Origin: Alitta virens
Taxonomy: Eukaryota; Annelida; Polychaeta; Phyllodocida; Nereididae
Reading direction: 5' to 3'
Assembly (NCBI GenBank): GCA_932294295.1
Contig: OW028573.1
Location: 52,546,329-52,610,328 of the forward strand
Length of the DNA stretch: 64,000 nt
The notes under the pieces are model-generated. The model did no database searches and was not told the origin of the DNA. It saw only the letters and a program-made list of their open reading frames with translations. Shown here piece after piece: positions 13,721 to 26,013 of the stretch; positions within the stretch are counted from its first letter, which is position 1, and each line of letters starts with the position of its first letter. Position numbers and translations under genes: made by a program.

Positions 13721-16466
13721 GGATGACTAAACTGGTACTTGTGGGTTGTCCATATCCTCAAGACTTTCTCTCAACCTGGTGGGGACACACTCAAACACAA
13801 ACACAACCTGATTGCCAATATTAATTATCATATTTTCATTATAATTCGTCAACAAAGTGATAAGAACTGAAAGACATTCCATGTTTGTGTGGTTGTACAT
13901 GTCCACTGTCTGGAGCACCATTTTCCCCCGAAGGATTTCCTTCGAAGGACAATTGTGGTCGTTTGACTTGAGTGATTTACCACCAGGGCCTGGTTGCCAT
14001 GGTAGCGTGTGTAAGGAACTGTCACCATGGCAACAGATGACACATACACGGCGGGGGACACCAGAGTCGCTCTTCAAGTGTCTCCGCGTGATGAGAAAGG
14101 TGTGATCTGGGTCCCCCGCTGTCCCCAATGTGTATAATGTACAAGGTTGCCAGGCTAGGGTCCTTAATATTATCGTTGTTATGGTGTTTTATCATCGCGG
14201 AAACAGTTGCCAGAGATTATTTTGATTCTCTGCTTAGAAAATTAGTCAATACTGAGCATTTCCTCAACCCTCTCTCCTCGTCCTACAGGCATGCTAGGAG
14301 TATACCTCATCTTGAGATGAAAATATCATTTATCTATAATTAGCATGACAGGGTCCAGCTTAATACATTATCATATAGGATATCATATTCAACTATTCTG
14401 TGAATGAAGGAGCAATGCGTCACTATGCTAGTTAGCTTAAGATTGAGTGTACAACAATTATCATTCATTTCTAATGAGCATAATATGATGATGATGACGA
14501 TATGATGATGATAATGATGATGACAACAGTTGTACCAACTAAATCCTGTAACTTATTTATCCTTTGAGAATTAAAGCAGAATGAAAAAAAGCGTACAATA
14601 TTTGTTTGTTGTTTGATAAATTGCTACAGCTGCTGTGTTTTATTTTTTTACTATACATGAATCACAAACTTTTTTTCATGCAAAGTATCCTACATGTTTT
14701 TGGCCAAAACTCATTCGATGCATACTGGTGTAGGTTAATCACACCTGAGCCAACTGCAGTTGGACAAACAACGCCATTATGGCGGAGAATCTGTATTGCT
14801 CAAACTGCTAATTGAGTACCTACAAAAAGCATAACTTTCAGATACATGTATCATACACACTCAGATAAAATTAGTTTGTCCACAAAAAATACATAAGCTG
14901 AAAACATCAGACTGAGATTCAGGTTTGATTTATACAACTGCAACATGGCTTTGCGGTGGCACCAAAATACAAGAAAGAAGTGCACAAGACTCCGTTGTTT
15001 TAATAAGTAAAAGTTAAATTGATGTTGTGACTCATTTTGGGAGTCGAATGTATTCTGGAAATTTTACACATGCTCTCAAAAGGCAGTTATTCGGAACTAA
15101 TGTCAATTCACTTAGTACCTTTGGACAAAGAAGCTAGCAACTGTGATTTCTACAGTCCTAAAGTTAAACAAATTGATAAGGCAACAGACACAGGCCCAAA
15201 TCAGCAAAAGCAAAAAAAGAAAAGATCCATACGGAACGACGCATCGAAAATATGAATGCTAAATGATGTAAAACCTACCTGGATATGAACATAATATGAT
15301 ATGACGGACCTTTGCGAGGCTTCTCCGTGACCTTCAGGTGCCTTCCACATGCAACGACACAGCCAACCATAATCATATATGGACCTGTTGCATGTAAAAC
15401 AGTGGTTTATTGTCAGGATTAGTATCTTGAAACACGACCACCAAGGTCAGTTGTGAACAAAATCTGTAAATGGGGAAACGAGAGATGAAGGAGAATGCAC
15501 AGATTAGGAGGATGGGCTAAAAGCAACGAATGTCCACTGGGAATTAATGCTTCTCTCTTGAATGAAAAGAAACAACAGGCAAATCCACTTCACACAATGA
15601 GTATCTCTCTTAGAAGGCTGAAAGTCAAAGTAGCTAACTACTTAGACATTTTGACAAGCTTTTCAGATATTGACTGACGTTTAGAAGTTTAGACTGTCCC
15701 CTATATGATTGACAATCGCCCCCCCCCCCCCATTATTATTTTGACTAACAATGCAGTCAGGTTTTTATAAATAAGTCTAGGTAAAAAAATTATGTCATTA
15801 AACATGCATGCACTAACTAGAAGGCTGACTGAATTGTTAGATAAAGCTGAATAACTTGTTAGTGTTATTAATTGTTAATTAATTGTGGCTATGGAAGGGG
15901 GGGGGGTGTGTGTGCAGAAAACTGGCTCAAAATCACATGGACCGTTTGTTTTTTGTTTACTTCATTGCTAGAAGTTGAATTGTACAGAGCTCACAGGAGG
16001 CCTTTATGCAAAATTATGATGAAAATTAGTCCGGACGTTTATTATTATATCACAAAATAATAGTAGAATGATGTGTATCACTGCTGTCAAACCAAACCCT
16101 CGTATTTCTTTCAAGTTGTAAACTACTCTTTCAGGGCATAGAATCATTATTAATATGACCTTTCTATAATTTATTATATCGTCAACTTTTTTTTAAAAGA
16201 CAAGAAAAAGCAATTTTACATCAGTAATAAAGCGATGATATGACATACTTGGATGTTCAGTATTTGATAATAGGACCTATATAATTTTGTCTGCCTTTTG
16301 GTAACAGTTTTATTCCACCAACTAGTGATTTAATTCTAACCACCTTCACAACATACATAGGCTGAGACAAATCAAAAGATTTGTTTTTGGTGGTTTAAGG
16401 GAAGAATAGGTTCAGTAATGGTCATAAATAATATCCACTCAATTTTTGGTCATATTTTATCATATA
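13721..16466. other. Intergenic, no gene recognised
   Basis: AT-rich sequence with scattered open frames on both strands (the longest is 133 codons on the - strand at 13727-14128), none with a recognisable domain. A GAT/ATGATG microsatellite lies at about 14487-14525, an ATTAAA at about 14571 and a C run at 15719-15731. Confidence 0.5.
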
Positions 16467-16678
16467 GAGCACAAACTGGACGGAAATTTAACTAACAAGC
16501 AAACACCAACTTTCTTACCCATAAAAATCCCTCTCTGTACCAATCAAGTTCATCATTAAAGCAGCAGAAATTACAAGAATATAACAAAATCTTGGTTATT
16601 TGGTTACCAGGACTGTTTTTAGCAGTTAGAAAGTTGGGCTTTGACTTGTTGCCATTTCTGTGCCTTTTACACTGCTCC
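16467..16678. mobile_element. Fold-back MITE, copy 2
   Basis: The left half (GAGCACAAACTGGACGG ... CACCAACTTTCTTACCC) is the inverse of the right half (TTAGAAAGTTGGGCTTTGAC ... CACTGCTCC). The same arms are seen at the window start and, as a half copy, at 23858-23914. No coding content. Confidence 0.55.
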
Positions 16679-17525
16679 ATGTCATTTATAGCAAAATATG
16701 CCAAAACAAAACAAGTGGACGAAGAAAACTTTCTGTTTCAGACTGGTCAGAAATTACCTTATACAAGGTACATATTAATAACAATTTTCTATTGTATATT
16801 CAGTCTCTCATAGTTTGCAGCCAATGCTGAACTTTCAGAGCAGGTTTGTAAGTTATGGTAAATAGTGAGTTATAACCTATTTAAAAGATGATAACAAGCA
16901 TGATCTTACGCGGAAGAACATCCAAAAATCCACCTACTCTGTAATGACGTCACTTAAAACATTAAAATAATAAAATCACTGCTGTAACAAGAAAATTCTT
17001 TAAAAAAAAGAATAGATATCTGGCAATGGGTGAACAGCAGAGAAATTGGAGTGTTTCATTGTCCAGTGTGAAATTGAATGATGCAAATACAAACATGATA
17101 ATTTATAAGAAAGCTTTAATATAAATAAATGGATAACAAGTAAAGCTCTCTTAAAAAAGAGATCTGTAACAGACTAGTGTGATAGTAGTCCATAGTAGAT
17201 AATAATGACATGTAACATATTATTAATTATAAAAAAATTCTCCTTAGACTGGACATGAAGTTCTGCACTCCCAGCCAGAACAACAACTTAAGGGGCGTTC
17301 ACACTGTCACTAGTGGGGATTTCGAGTGAGCGCGGATGACGAAACGTTTTTACTCCTGCTTATCCTTGTCCATACATCATTCGATTTAAGGATACTCGTG
17401 CTAATCCATAGAATGCCTGTGGTCCCTCTAGATCACTTGTGAATATCCGTGGAGAGGGCAACATTTTATAGCATGTTTGAAAATTTGGCGGACATTCGAC
17501 GAGTAAAATTGTTGTCCGGGAATCA

Positions 17526-17720
17526 CTCAGTAAGTGGTTGGCGATGGTTGGCAAGTGGTTAGCGAGTGGTTGGCGAGTGGTTGGCGAGTGGTTGGTGAGT
17601 GGTTGACGAGTGATCTACAAATGTCCATGGCCATTCGTGGCCACTCGTGCTCACTCGCGATTACACAGGGGAGGCTGTCCATTCGTGTATACTCACCATC
17701 CACTCGTGTTCACTCTTGTA
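17526..17720. repeat. Subterminal GAGTGGTTGGC / CCACTCGTG words
   Basis: Five or more direct copies of GAGTGGTTGGC, followed by inverse-type words (CCATTCGTG, CCACTCGTG, CCATCCACTCGTG). This is the array of the outer element. Confidence 0.7.
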
Positions 17721-18666
17721 CAGCTCGTGGCCCGCCTGTCATTCTGCCTTCGACTGTCCGCGCTGGCACCATGGCCATACATAGCCCTCTCCTCCTTACC
17801 TGTGGACCACTCGCTGAGCGGCCAATGGACGTCCACCAAGAGTTCAACAGACGCCCTGCGAACGCTCATCGAAATAATTTGATTGTGATTATCAAAGGCA
17901 TGAGAGAGCACGAGAGAGCACATGTGAGCATGTATAGTCCTTCTTGGGCATCCGTGGTCACTCGTCTGTCTTAAGACCTCTTCACACATAGCGGGATCAG
18001 ATGCCGGAGTGTCCGGGAGGATAACTCCGGCATACTCCGGGTAATACCGTGTAGACCATGTGTTTATTTCTGGGATTGTCCGGGGTGATCCGGAACCACC
18101 GTGGGACTCCGGGGGAAAAATTAAACATGTTCAATTTTTCATGCCGGAGGTACCGGAGTAATTTAATCCGTGTTGATTCGTGTGGACTCCCAGTAGACTC
18201 TGCCGATCTCCGGGAATCTTCGTATTGACTCCGGAATACTTCGTGTTATCTCCGGCTAAGTCCGGCGTCAACCGGGCATGAAAATTTCACCGCCATTTAC
18301 ACCGGAGAGTACAAGGACCAACACGGTTCCACAAGAGTGAACACAGGGCAACACGGAGTCAACAAGGAGAGTGGGTTACATGTCATTTGAACCCCATTAT
18401 GTACACGGTGTCACACGAGGTCAACAAGGAGAGGCCGGAGTGAACAAGGTGTCAACACAGTGTCAGATAGACTGACACGAAGTGAGTAAGGATGCCTGAG
18501 TATAAATAGAACCGCCGTGTTGGGAGAGGCATCATTCCGTCTCACGTCGTTCATCAGCATTGATCATCGTAATCATATTATCGTCCACTTCTTCTGGATA
18601 TTACCTTCTGGATTGCTGAACTCTACCAAAGCCTTGCTACTACGGTCGTTGCTTTGAATAACCACC

Positions 18667-21315
18667 ATGCCACCTAGGAGAGGAAAAGGGAGGGGTCCTA
18701 AGAAGAAGACTGTTGTGCAAGAGGAACCTACACCTACACCTGCTGTTGAAGATGATTCAGCCAGTACTACCTCTATGGTTTCAAGACCACAAACTCCGCA
18801 AGTCATGCCGGATTAACCTGGGCCACATGTACCTGCTGCTGAAGTACCTGCTGAAGCTGCAGTAACTGCTGCTGCAGCTCTACCTGCACCAAAATCAAAG
18901 AGGCAGAAGAAGGAACCCCTGAACCTGACAGAAGAGCAGGAACAAGATGTTGCTGACTGGTACCGTGCACAGGAGATGCTGTACAACCGACATCTTGCAG
19001 AGTACAAGCGGATTGACCTGAAATCCAGAATTATAGACCAGAAGGCGAAGGAGCTGTCTTGTACAGCCCAGCAGCTGAAGACATGGATCGACTCCATGCG
19101 GACATCAGTGGGGAAGCTGACTGATCCAACAAAGAAGCCTTCTGGTGGGGCAGCCAGAATCCTCACAGACCGGGACAACTGGATCATGGAGAATTTTGGC
19201 TATCTGGAAAAGCACATCAAGAGGGTTGATGCTGGGAAAAGGAAGAAAGGTGGTCAGCTTTCCCACAGCTTATCGACCAAAAGCGGGTCCACCAGCAACA
19301 GAGGTACCAGTGACGATGATGACACTACTGATGCAGAGGTCAGATAAGTCTCCAATGTAACCATGCCTATATATATTATTTGCTGATGATAGCAGCTTAG
19401 TTATTCAAGGGAAAGATATACATGCCATGACTAATATGATGAATTATGAACTAAATTCTATATATGGTTGGGTAAATACCAACAGGTTTTCTTTAAACAT
19501 TAATAAGACTTACTGTATGTTATTTAATAGCAAAAGAAATAATTCCATTCATAATTTTGAGTTAAAAATTTCTGATCAAATAATTTCTTTAGTTAATTCA
19601 ACAAAATTTCTTGGCACAATTATTGATTCCAAGTTAAGCTGGGAGGGTCAAATAAATTACATCAGGAAAAAGATAGCAAAGGGTAGAGAAATAATTTATA
19701 AAGCCATAAATTCTTTGAATTCATATTCATTAACTTCTCTGTACTACTCCTTCATATATCCTTATATAACATATGCAATTGAGATTTGGGGTTCTTTACC
19801 ATCAACTAAATTATTGCCAATTTTAAAACTTCAGAAAAGAGCCGTGAGGATAATTTCATTTTCTGCATATAGGGCTGCCTCATTACCACTTTTTCAAAAA
19901 TATAAAAACTTTAGATGTGTACAAAGTGTATGTGTACACGATTGCATTATTTATGTTTAAGTATAAAAAAGGTGAATGCCCAGTGTTGTTTGATTCCATG
20001 ATTACAGATAATTATCATTACCATAGTTATGAAGCTAGGCAACAAATGAAGCTACATGTTCCTATATTTCGTACTACTTTTTGTCAACGAATTATAAGAT
20101 ATAAAGGCGCTGTCATCTATAATTATTTTGCAGATATTGTTCCACAACACCTATCAATTAATGTAATGAAACACTATGTTGAAAAATACCTTCTGTACAA
20201 TAGTTTAGAAACATCTTAAAATTATGTATATTATTTATTATTGGATTTAATATGTACTTAGCCGTTTATTAGTTTTCAATTATCCAAGCCATACATGAAT
20301 ATTGTATAATATAATTGTATATAGTTTACCAAATATGCACGTATGTGCATCTAGTTGGAATTATTTGAATGTTTAATATCATGTGATCTATATAATACTA
20401 TGTATATTGTTTAAATCCAATAAATGAACTCAACTCAACAAGTAAGTATACTGCTTCAGTTGTCATGATTATCAGGATAATGTAATTGTAATCTTGCAGT
20501 TTAAAGTTGTAGCTTTTCCATAGTAGAAAGTAGTAGTTTTGTTTCTTGGCACTTCCAGTGTTCACTGTATGGTGATGTGTCTTTTTTATTACATTGTCAA
20601 TAATGCACATGCTGTTGCAGTTGCCATGTGACTTACTCTAATGTTGTGTTCTTTCCTATTTCCAGCTGATTGAAAAAGCCACCGATCTCCAGCAGGATAT
20701 GCAGACCAAGATGATGCCAAATGACTCAGCCAGCTTGTCCAAGAGGTTTTTTACCGACATGATATTCCACGAGGTCATGCAGATGGACACGGACACTTGG
20801 TCGGATTACCAGGCCCATGCGTTGCAGCACCTCATGCAGTTCAAGCAGGCGTATCGTCGCAAGCGCCAGTTGCAGGAGCAACAGCAACCGCAACAGCACT
20901 ATCATCCATTCGTGCCTCCTGCCCCTCATCAGCAGCAGTTCGTCCTCCCTGCTACTGGTACTACAGTCAGTTTGTCCAGCCTTTCTTCACAGATGTTCGC
21001 TCCTTCTTCCAGTCTTGCTGCGCAGATGTTCGCCATTCTTCCAGCCCTGCTGCGCAGATGTTCGCTCCTGCGCTCAGCCCTTCGCCCCAGACTTACCTGT
21101 CGTCTGCCCCTTCACCTGTGCATGCACCGATCCCCACTCCTCCGGTGGCGACTGCATCAACTTCGACTATCATCAGTCAGGCATGGTTGACTGCAGGTCC
21201 TACGCACAGTCATCCTTCCCTTTCACCACTTGATTGTAGCACGCCTCATGATGTGTCTCTGACCAGCTACTTGCTAAACACTAGTGTGGGGGGGGGGGGG
21301 GATGGTTGGTGGTGA
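18667..21315 (+). pseudogene. Harbinger MADF/Myb-like DNA-binding protein gene (broken)
   Basis: Second gene of the Harbinger element; such proteins bind DNA and assist the nuclease. Exon 1 runs from ATG 18667 (in ACCACCATG) to 19338. It starts with a basic stretch (PPRRGKGRGPKKK), has an in-frame TAA at 18814-18816, and carries a MADF-like domain (about 18920-19220; DWYRAQ, WIDSMRTSVGKL) and an acidic tail. Intron 19339-20665 (donor GTCAGA, acceptor TTTCCAG) contains a LINE. Exon 2 from 20666 (LIEKATDLQQDM) continues in phase into a Gln-rich and Ser/Pro-rich tail with repeated QMFAPSSS units; a frameshift near 21030 moves the frame, and the tail ends beside a G run at 21289-21301. Domain call is from the pattern of aromatic and charged residues, not a search. 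Confidence 0.7.
19363..20437 (+). mobile_element. 5'-truncated LINE in the MADF intron
   Basis: Begins inside reverse transcriptase at the catalytic box (LFADDSSLVIQG, about 19373) and continues through the thumb-like region (FLGTIIDSKLSWEGQINYI) to a stop at 20219, with one frameshift near 19920. The 3' end is AT-rich and closes with AATAAATG and ACTCA repeats (about 20420-20437), typical of a LINE tail. Clade not assigned. Confidence 0.75.
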
Positions 21316-21506
21316 TGACCAGAACTCCTCCTTTTAGGTGCAAATGCAAGTTTTGGAACATTTAAAGTTACAGAGGTCATTGTATTCTACACTTGTGCAA
21401 GTTTTGTTTTACATGTAAACTGTATGTTATCCGTTTGCATGACAATAATTAAATGCTGTGTATTTTGTGCACATGTGTGCTGCAGATGTCTGAAGTTTTG
21501 TAAGAA

Positions 21507-22915
21507 TTAAATGTTGAAACTTACATCATTCGTGTTGTTTTCAAATCTTGTCTTGTTGCCATGGTACACTCCCAGGTACTTGACTAAGTATTGCCACATT
21601 TCCTTGGCTGCTCTGTTGGTGTTGCCTCTGTACACATCTCCCATTTCTGGTAGATTGGCATTCTCCGTCCATGCACTTGGAATGATCTCATGGGTGTCTG
21701 CATTTTCCTGGTCCACAGCACTCACTTAAGCAGTTGGATACTTCAGCCTCAGTAGGTTGTGCAACACACAGCAAGCAAGAGTTATGGTGCACACTCTTTC
21801 AGCACTTTGAGGCATTGTTGTGAGGAGACACCTGAACCTAGCAGCCAAAGTCCAAAGGCATTCTCTACCACCCGTCTAGCTCTAGAAATGTTCCTGTGAG
21901 GCAGAGGCTTCATCATCCAAGTCTGCAGTCCAAAGGCATCATCCCCAACTATGAAGTAAGGCACTGGTTGGTCATCATTAGGCAGGTTATCTGGTTCAAG
22001 TAATCCAATGTTCCCACTTTCTAGCGCTTCCTTCAATTTTGTCTGACCAAACACTCCAGCATCTGAGCCTGATCCACTGGAATCAACTACAGCCAGTAGG
22101 ACAACATAGAAAAATTTCCTTGTAGTTGTAGAAAAGGGATCCAGACTTCCTTGGACATCTGATGGCAACGTGCTTCCCATCAATGGTGCCGACACAGTGG
22201 GGGAAGTTGCATCTGTTGTAGAATCTTTCCAGGCTTCTGGGGTTACAAGACAACGCATCACTTCTGCTGAGTACTCGTCTGTGATGGCCTGGCAGACTTC
22301 GATGACAAGGATAGAAATGGTATTGAAATCCATACTGAAGAGACATGTAGCTGTTTGCCTGTACCCAGGTAGCGTAAGGTGATAGCCAGTTTCAATCCAG
22401 GTTCAAGGGCCCTCCTCCAAAAGGTATCCTGCTTTGTAATCATAGGTCCCACTCTGGCAAGAACTTCATGAAATTAGTCAGGCTCCATCCATTCTCATGA
22501 AATTCTTGAAGCCACCCACATCTTCTGCAGTCAATTCAGCCATCAGTTTTTCATACTGCCTATAAAGAGGTCTTCCTAGAAGCCAAGGTCGCACCCACAT
22601 TCGCCTTCTTCTTCTTCATGCAGCACCAGCATTTTGTACCTCATCTTCATCACTTCTTGTTGTGGCACTCTCCGCATCTCCTTGCAGTTTCTGTTCTTCT
22701 TGCAGAAGTATATCCTTTGCAGCAGTAAGTAGCTTTACTTGCATGTCCAGGAACTTAACATCCAATTCCACCCTCTCGTGATGTGATAATAAAGACACAT
22801 CCAATTCTTCTGTAGTAGCAGCAACACCTTTGCAGTATGGCAGTCCAAAGCGGAATGATGGACAGTGGGCCGCCGGCTGTTTAAATACCAATTTCAGAGC
22901 TATCCGTGTGAACAC
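21507..22915 (-). pseudogene. HARBI1: HARBI1-type DDE transposase (frameshifted)
   Basis: Nuclease of the Harbinger element, reading right to left. Pieces in order: an N-terminal helical region (22915-22616), a conserved segment (ALEPGLKLAITLRYLGTG, about 22400), the first catalytic Asp in CVGTIDGKHVAIRCP (about 22180), then after a frameshift LLAVVDSSGSGSDAGVFG and the second Asp in FIVGDDAFGL (about 21940), then the Glu in RARRVVENAFG (about 21860), and after another shift a C-terminal stretch with EMGDVYRGNTNRAAKEM (about 21620). The DDE triad is visible but in different frames, so no functional protein. It converges with the MADF gene and ends about 190 bp from it. Confidence 0.85.
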
Positions 22916-23857
22916 CGGTTAACTCTGTATTTAAGACTGTGTAAAGACCGGTTATATCCGCGAAGGCCCCGTATAAAATCTGGTTCATTCCGCACTCTTC
23001 CAGGACAGTCGTGTTACTTCCAACAAAAACCGGGCACCGCTCCGTATTGCACCGGGCACCGCCGTGCACCACCATGTTTCAACCGTACATATCCGTGTAG
23101 TGACTGTATTCATCCGTGTAAGGACCGTGTTGCTCCTTGTTGACACTGTATTGCCATCGTGTACACACCGTCAAACATTTCGTTTGTTGACATTTCCAGC
23201 TTTTTCTCCTGGAACACCCCGGATTGAAAGAAATTTTACTCCGGAACACTCCTGCGTCTGATCCAGCTATGTGTGAAGGAGCCTTTACTCTTACTTGATA
23301 GTGTGAAGGCGGCTTAATTTGACAATTCATAATTGGCTATAAGCTCTATAAAAAATATGTTGTTTACCTTGTTCTACAGCAGTAAATTCCATGGTTACCA
23401 GTTCAATTATGACTGAAACTTTAATTTATGAACTTTGGAAGTGGTAACCAAGGACTTTATACAAAATTAGCTGAAACTATGATCACTGTGGAGGTCACTT
23501 GTGTGAATTATCATGTTATATCATGTTATATCATAATATATGTTACATGTTAAAATAGAAGTATGCTTTTGTAATCGTCAGGATAGTTGAAATTTGGAGA
23601 AAACATTTTTACAAAATAATTAAATAATATATACAGTCTTAAGATTTGTGTTTCATATCTTTCAAATCGATTCATCAATTTTTCCAATTTTCACTAAGCA
23701 AACTGTGATAACATTTATGTACATATCTCCATATATGTATCTGGCATTGTGAAAGTCTATATCAGTCATAGTTATCATGTTATAGTTCTAGACGGTCAGG
23801 ATCATGGAGAATATAGCAAACTTCCATTAAATTGTAAAAAATAAGCATGTTTTCGTC

Positions 23858-23914
23858 GGCTAGAAAGTTAAGGTTTGACTTGTTGCTAACATTTTTGTCC
23901 ATTTTGTGCTTCTC
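23858..23914 (+). repeat. Half copy of the fold-back MITE
   Basis: GCTAGAAAGTTAAGGTTTGA and the following CTTGTTGCTAACATTTTTG, then TCCATTTTGTGCTTCTC, match the right arm of the fold-backs at 1-272 and 16467-16678. The left arm is not clear. Confidence 0.4.
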
Positions 23915-24192
23915 AATAAGTTGAATTTTTTTGTTAAATCCTTCTACATCTCATATATCACCTATTATCCCACTTGCCTGTTGTCAAAACGAACTGTTAC
24001 AAGATCCTGCAACATATTAGGAGGTATTTGCAGAGAAAATCTACCAAAATATGGGGATTTCAGAATATGTAGTTATATGGTACCAAACACTATTGCTAAA
24101 AATATTGCATAATTTTTTTATTTTTTTTTTAAGATATCATGTAAATTGCCTAAATATTTCAATGTATCAGTTCTATGGATAACTTTTTTTAA

Positions 24193-26013
24193 ATGCCCTA
24201 CAAATGTGAAGACAATAGAGACTCGTATTCAGCTTGCACAGCAAAACTTTATGAAATTATAGAGGACGCCGACACATCGAATATTGCTGTAATTAGAGAC
24301 TTCAACTGCGACTCCAGGCAGCCAGACTTTTTCAGTGACTGTCTTCATGGTCTGTGCATGGACACTGGTCTGCTCATATCAGATGTCAGTTTTTTAGATG
24401 ATTCTACTTTCATTTATGTGAGTGACAGCTGGGATACCACATCCTGGATTGATCACTGTTTTTTCTCTGCGGATTTAAACAATAGCAGTCCATGTGTTAT
24501 CTATGGGGTGACCTGGACTGACCACAGACTCATTCTGATCAATCTGGACTAACCTAATCTTGGACAGAAGAAGCAAGATTCTGTTTTTGCTGGATATACA
24601 AACTGGAACTTGCCTGGTGTCAAGGAGAACTGCAAAATTGAAATACCTGATGTTGTTCAGAGACACAATGTGTTCTGATCCTTTTCATAGAAATATGATC
24701 GATAAGTTATATAATGACATTGTTTATGCACTCCAGAGTACCTAACCTGATATCATGAAAAATCAGGACAACCAAAATTCCGGATGAAATGTGAAAGACT
24801 GGTATGATGCATCGCGACAGAGTTTTTTTTATTGTGGGTAGACGCTGGTCAGCCTTGGGTTGGTTCAGTATTTGAACTCATGAAGAACAATATCATGGTC
24901 ACTGTCACCAAAAGCAGGTTGCCCTCAAGGAACTTTGCTTGGGCCCTTGGCATTTGTACGTCATATAAATGACCTCTCCATACGTTGATGATACTTCTAT
25001 ATTGCATGATACTCACCTGTCAGACTCTCCAAAATGCTGCTACTGCCATCAGCCAATGGTCTGTGGTTAAAAATATGAAACACAAAGAGAAGAAAACCAA
25101 AGAGTTAATCAGTATTTTTGCCAAGAAAGAAACTCCACTCCTATCCATCACCATTGACAATGCAATCATTGAAAGAGTGTCAACTGCCAAAGTGCTAGGT
25201 GTGATTATATATGATGACCTCACCTGGAATGCTCATATTGAGTAGATCACAAAGAAGGCCAGCAAGAGACTTTATATGTTAACCAGATGCAAACGTGCTG
25301 GAGTCCAATGACTTGACATGATAGGAATCTACCTCTTCTGGAATATTGCTGCATTGTATGGCACACTGCCCTACCACAATACCTCCACATTCATCTCGAA
25401 TCAATCCAGAAGAGACCAGGTAAACTGATTTGTGAAACCAACGTCTCTCATGACGAATGCCTACAGGACCTTAAGATCGATACATAAACAATTTTCAAAG
25501 ACATTACCAAGAGTGATCACGAGTTACATGATTTACTCCCTCCCCCATCTGCCAAAAATCCTTGAAGAGAGCATCCAGTATCGACCCACCAAAATTTCGA
25601 ACCAACAGATATAAAAACTCTTTTATTCCATATGCAATCTTACATTTTCAGTGACTTTATATTTTTAACTCTCAATGACTCTTTTTTAAATTTCTATTCG
25701 AATAAACATTTGTTTATCAGTTATATAATACCTATTTTTTAATCTGCATTTTACTTTTCATTTTTTAAATGCCTTTTATCAAATTTATGTAGATCTACTT
25801 CTTTTTCAACTGTATGGTTGCATTTTTCTAATAATAAATCAAAACAATTCAAGATCTTCCCTTATCATTATTTTGGTGCTAATATATATTATTATTATAC
25901 GTTTCTTCGACTCAGATACAAACTGAGTAGTTCATAGATAGTTGTAGTTCTAGAACTGATATGGACCTGCCTTATTTTTGGTGCGAAATGAAGTCTTTGA
26001 ATTGAATTGAATA
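24193..26013 (+). mobile_element. Decayed LINE (endonuclease and reverse transcriptase remnants)
   Basis: 24193-24552 encodes the C-terminal half of an apurinic-type endonuclease (IAVIRDFNCD; SDSWDTTSWIDHC; VTWTDHRLILINLD). Near 24920-24990 the frame-broken sequence still shows a reverse transcriptase GxxQG-like box and YVDD. 24985-25245 carries the post-catalytic region (KVLGVIIYDDLTWNAHIE, then KKASKRLYMLTRCKRAG). Many stops and shifts. It closes with GAATTGAATTGAAT at about 25998, a pentamer tail. This pattern suggests a CR1/Jockey-like LINE, by resemblance only. Confidence 0.75.

Larger units (their letters stand above)
17974..23284. mobile_element. PIF/Harbinger transposon, near complete, two genes
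   Basis: The left terminus AGACCTCTTCACACATAGC continues GGATCAGATGC; the right terminus read inversely is AGGCTCCTTCACACATAGC then GGATCAGACGC, so inverted repeats are about 40 bp with a few mismatches. TTA flanks both ends (17971-17973 and 23285-23287), the 3-bp duplication typical of PIF/Harbinger. CCGGAGT-type words crowd the first 500 bp. It carries a MADF-domain gene on + and a DDE nuclease gene on -, converging in the middle, the standard two-gene Harbinger plan. Both genes are damaged and a LINE fragment sits in the intron of the first, so it is a dead but once-autonomous copy. Confidence 0.9.
17291..23313. mobile_element. Outer TIR element, split by a Harbinger insertion
   Basis: The left end GGGGCGTTCACACTGTCA (17292 on) and the right end, read inversely as GCCGCCTTCACACTATCA, form imperfect inverted termini, both next to TTAA. 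Only 17291-17970 and 23288-23313 belong to it; the rest is a later insertion 26 bp from its right end. The left part contains direct repeats of CGAGTGGTTGG (about 17526-17606), then inverted CACTCGTG/CATTCGTG words. It has no recognisable gene, so it is non-autonomous. Confidence 0.6.

Noticed and set aside
13727..14128. 133-codon - strand frame
   Set aside because: No domain recognised; a comparable frame exists on the other strand.
17534..17974. 146-codon frame
   Set aside because: Runs through the word array of the outer TIR element into its interior; overlapped by other frames on both strands.
20797..21233. Extra frames over the Ser/Pro-rich tail of the MADF gene
   Set aside because: Shadows of low-complexity coding sequence; only the frames that continue exon 2 were kept.
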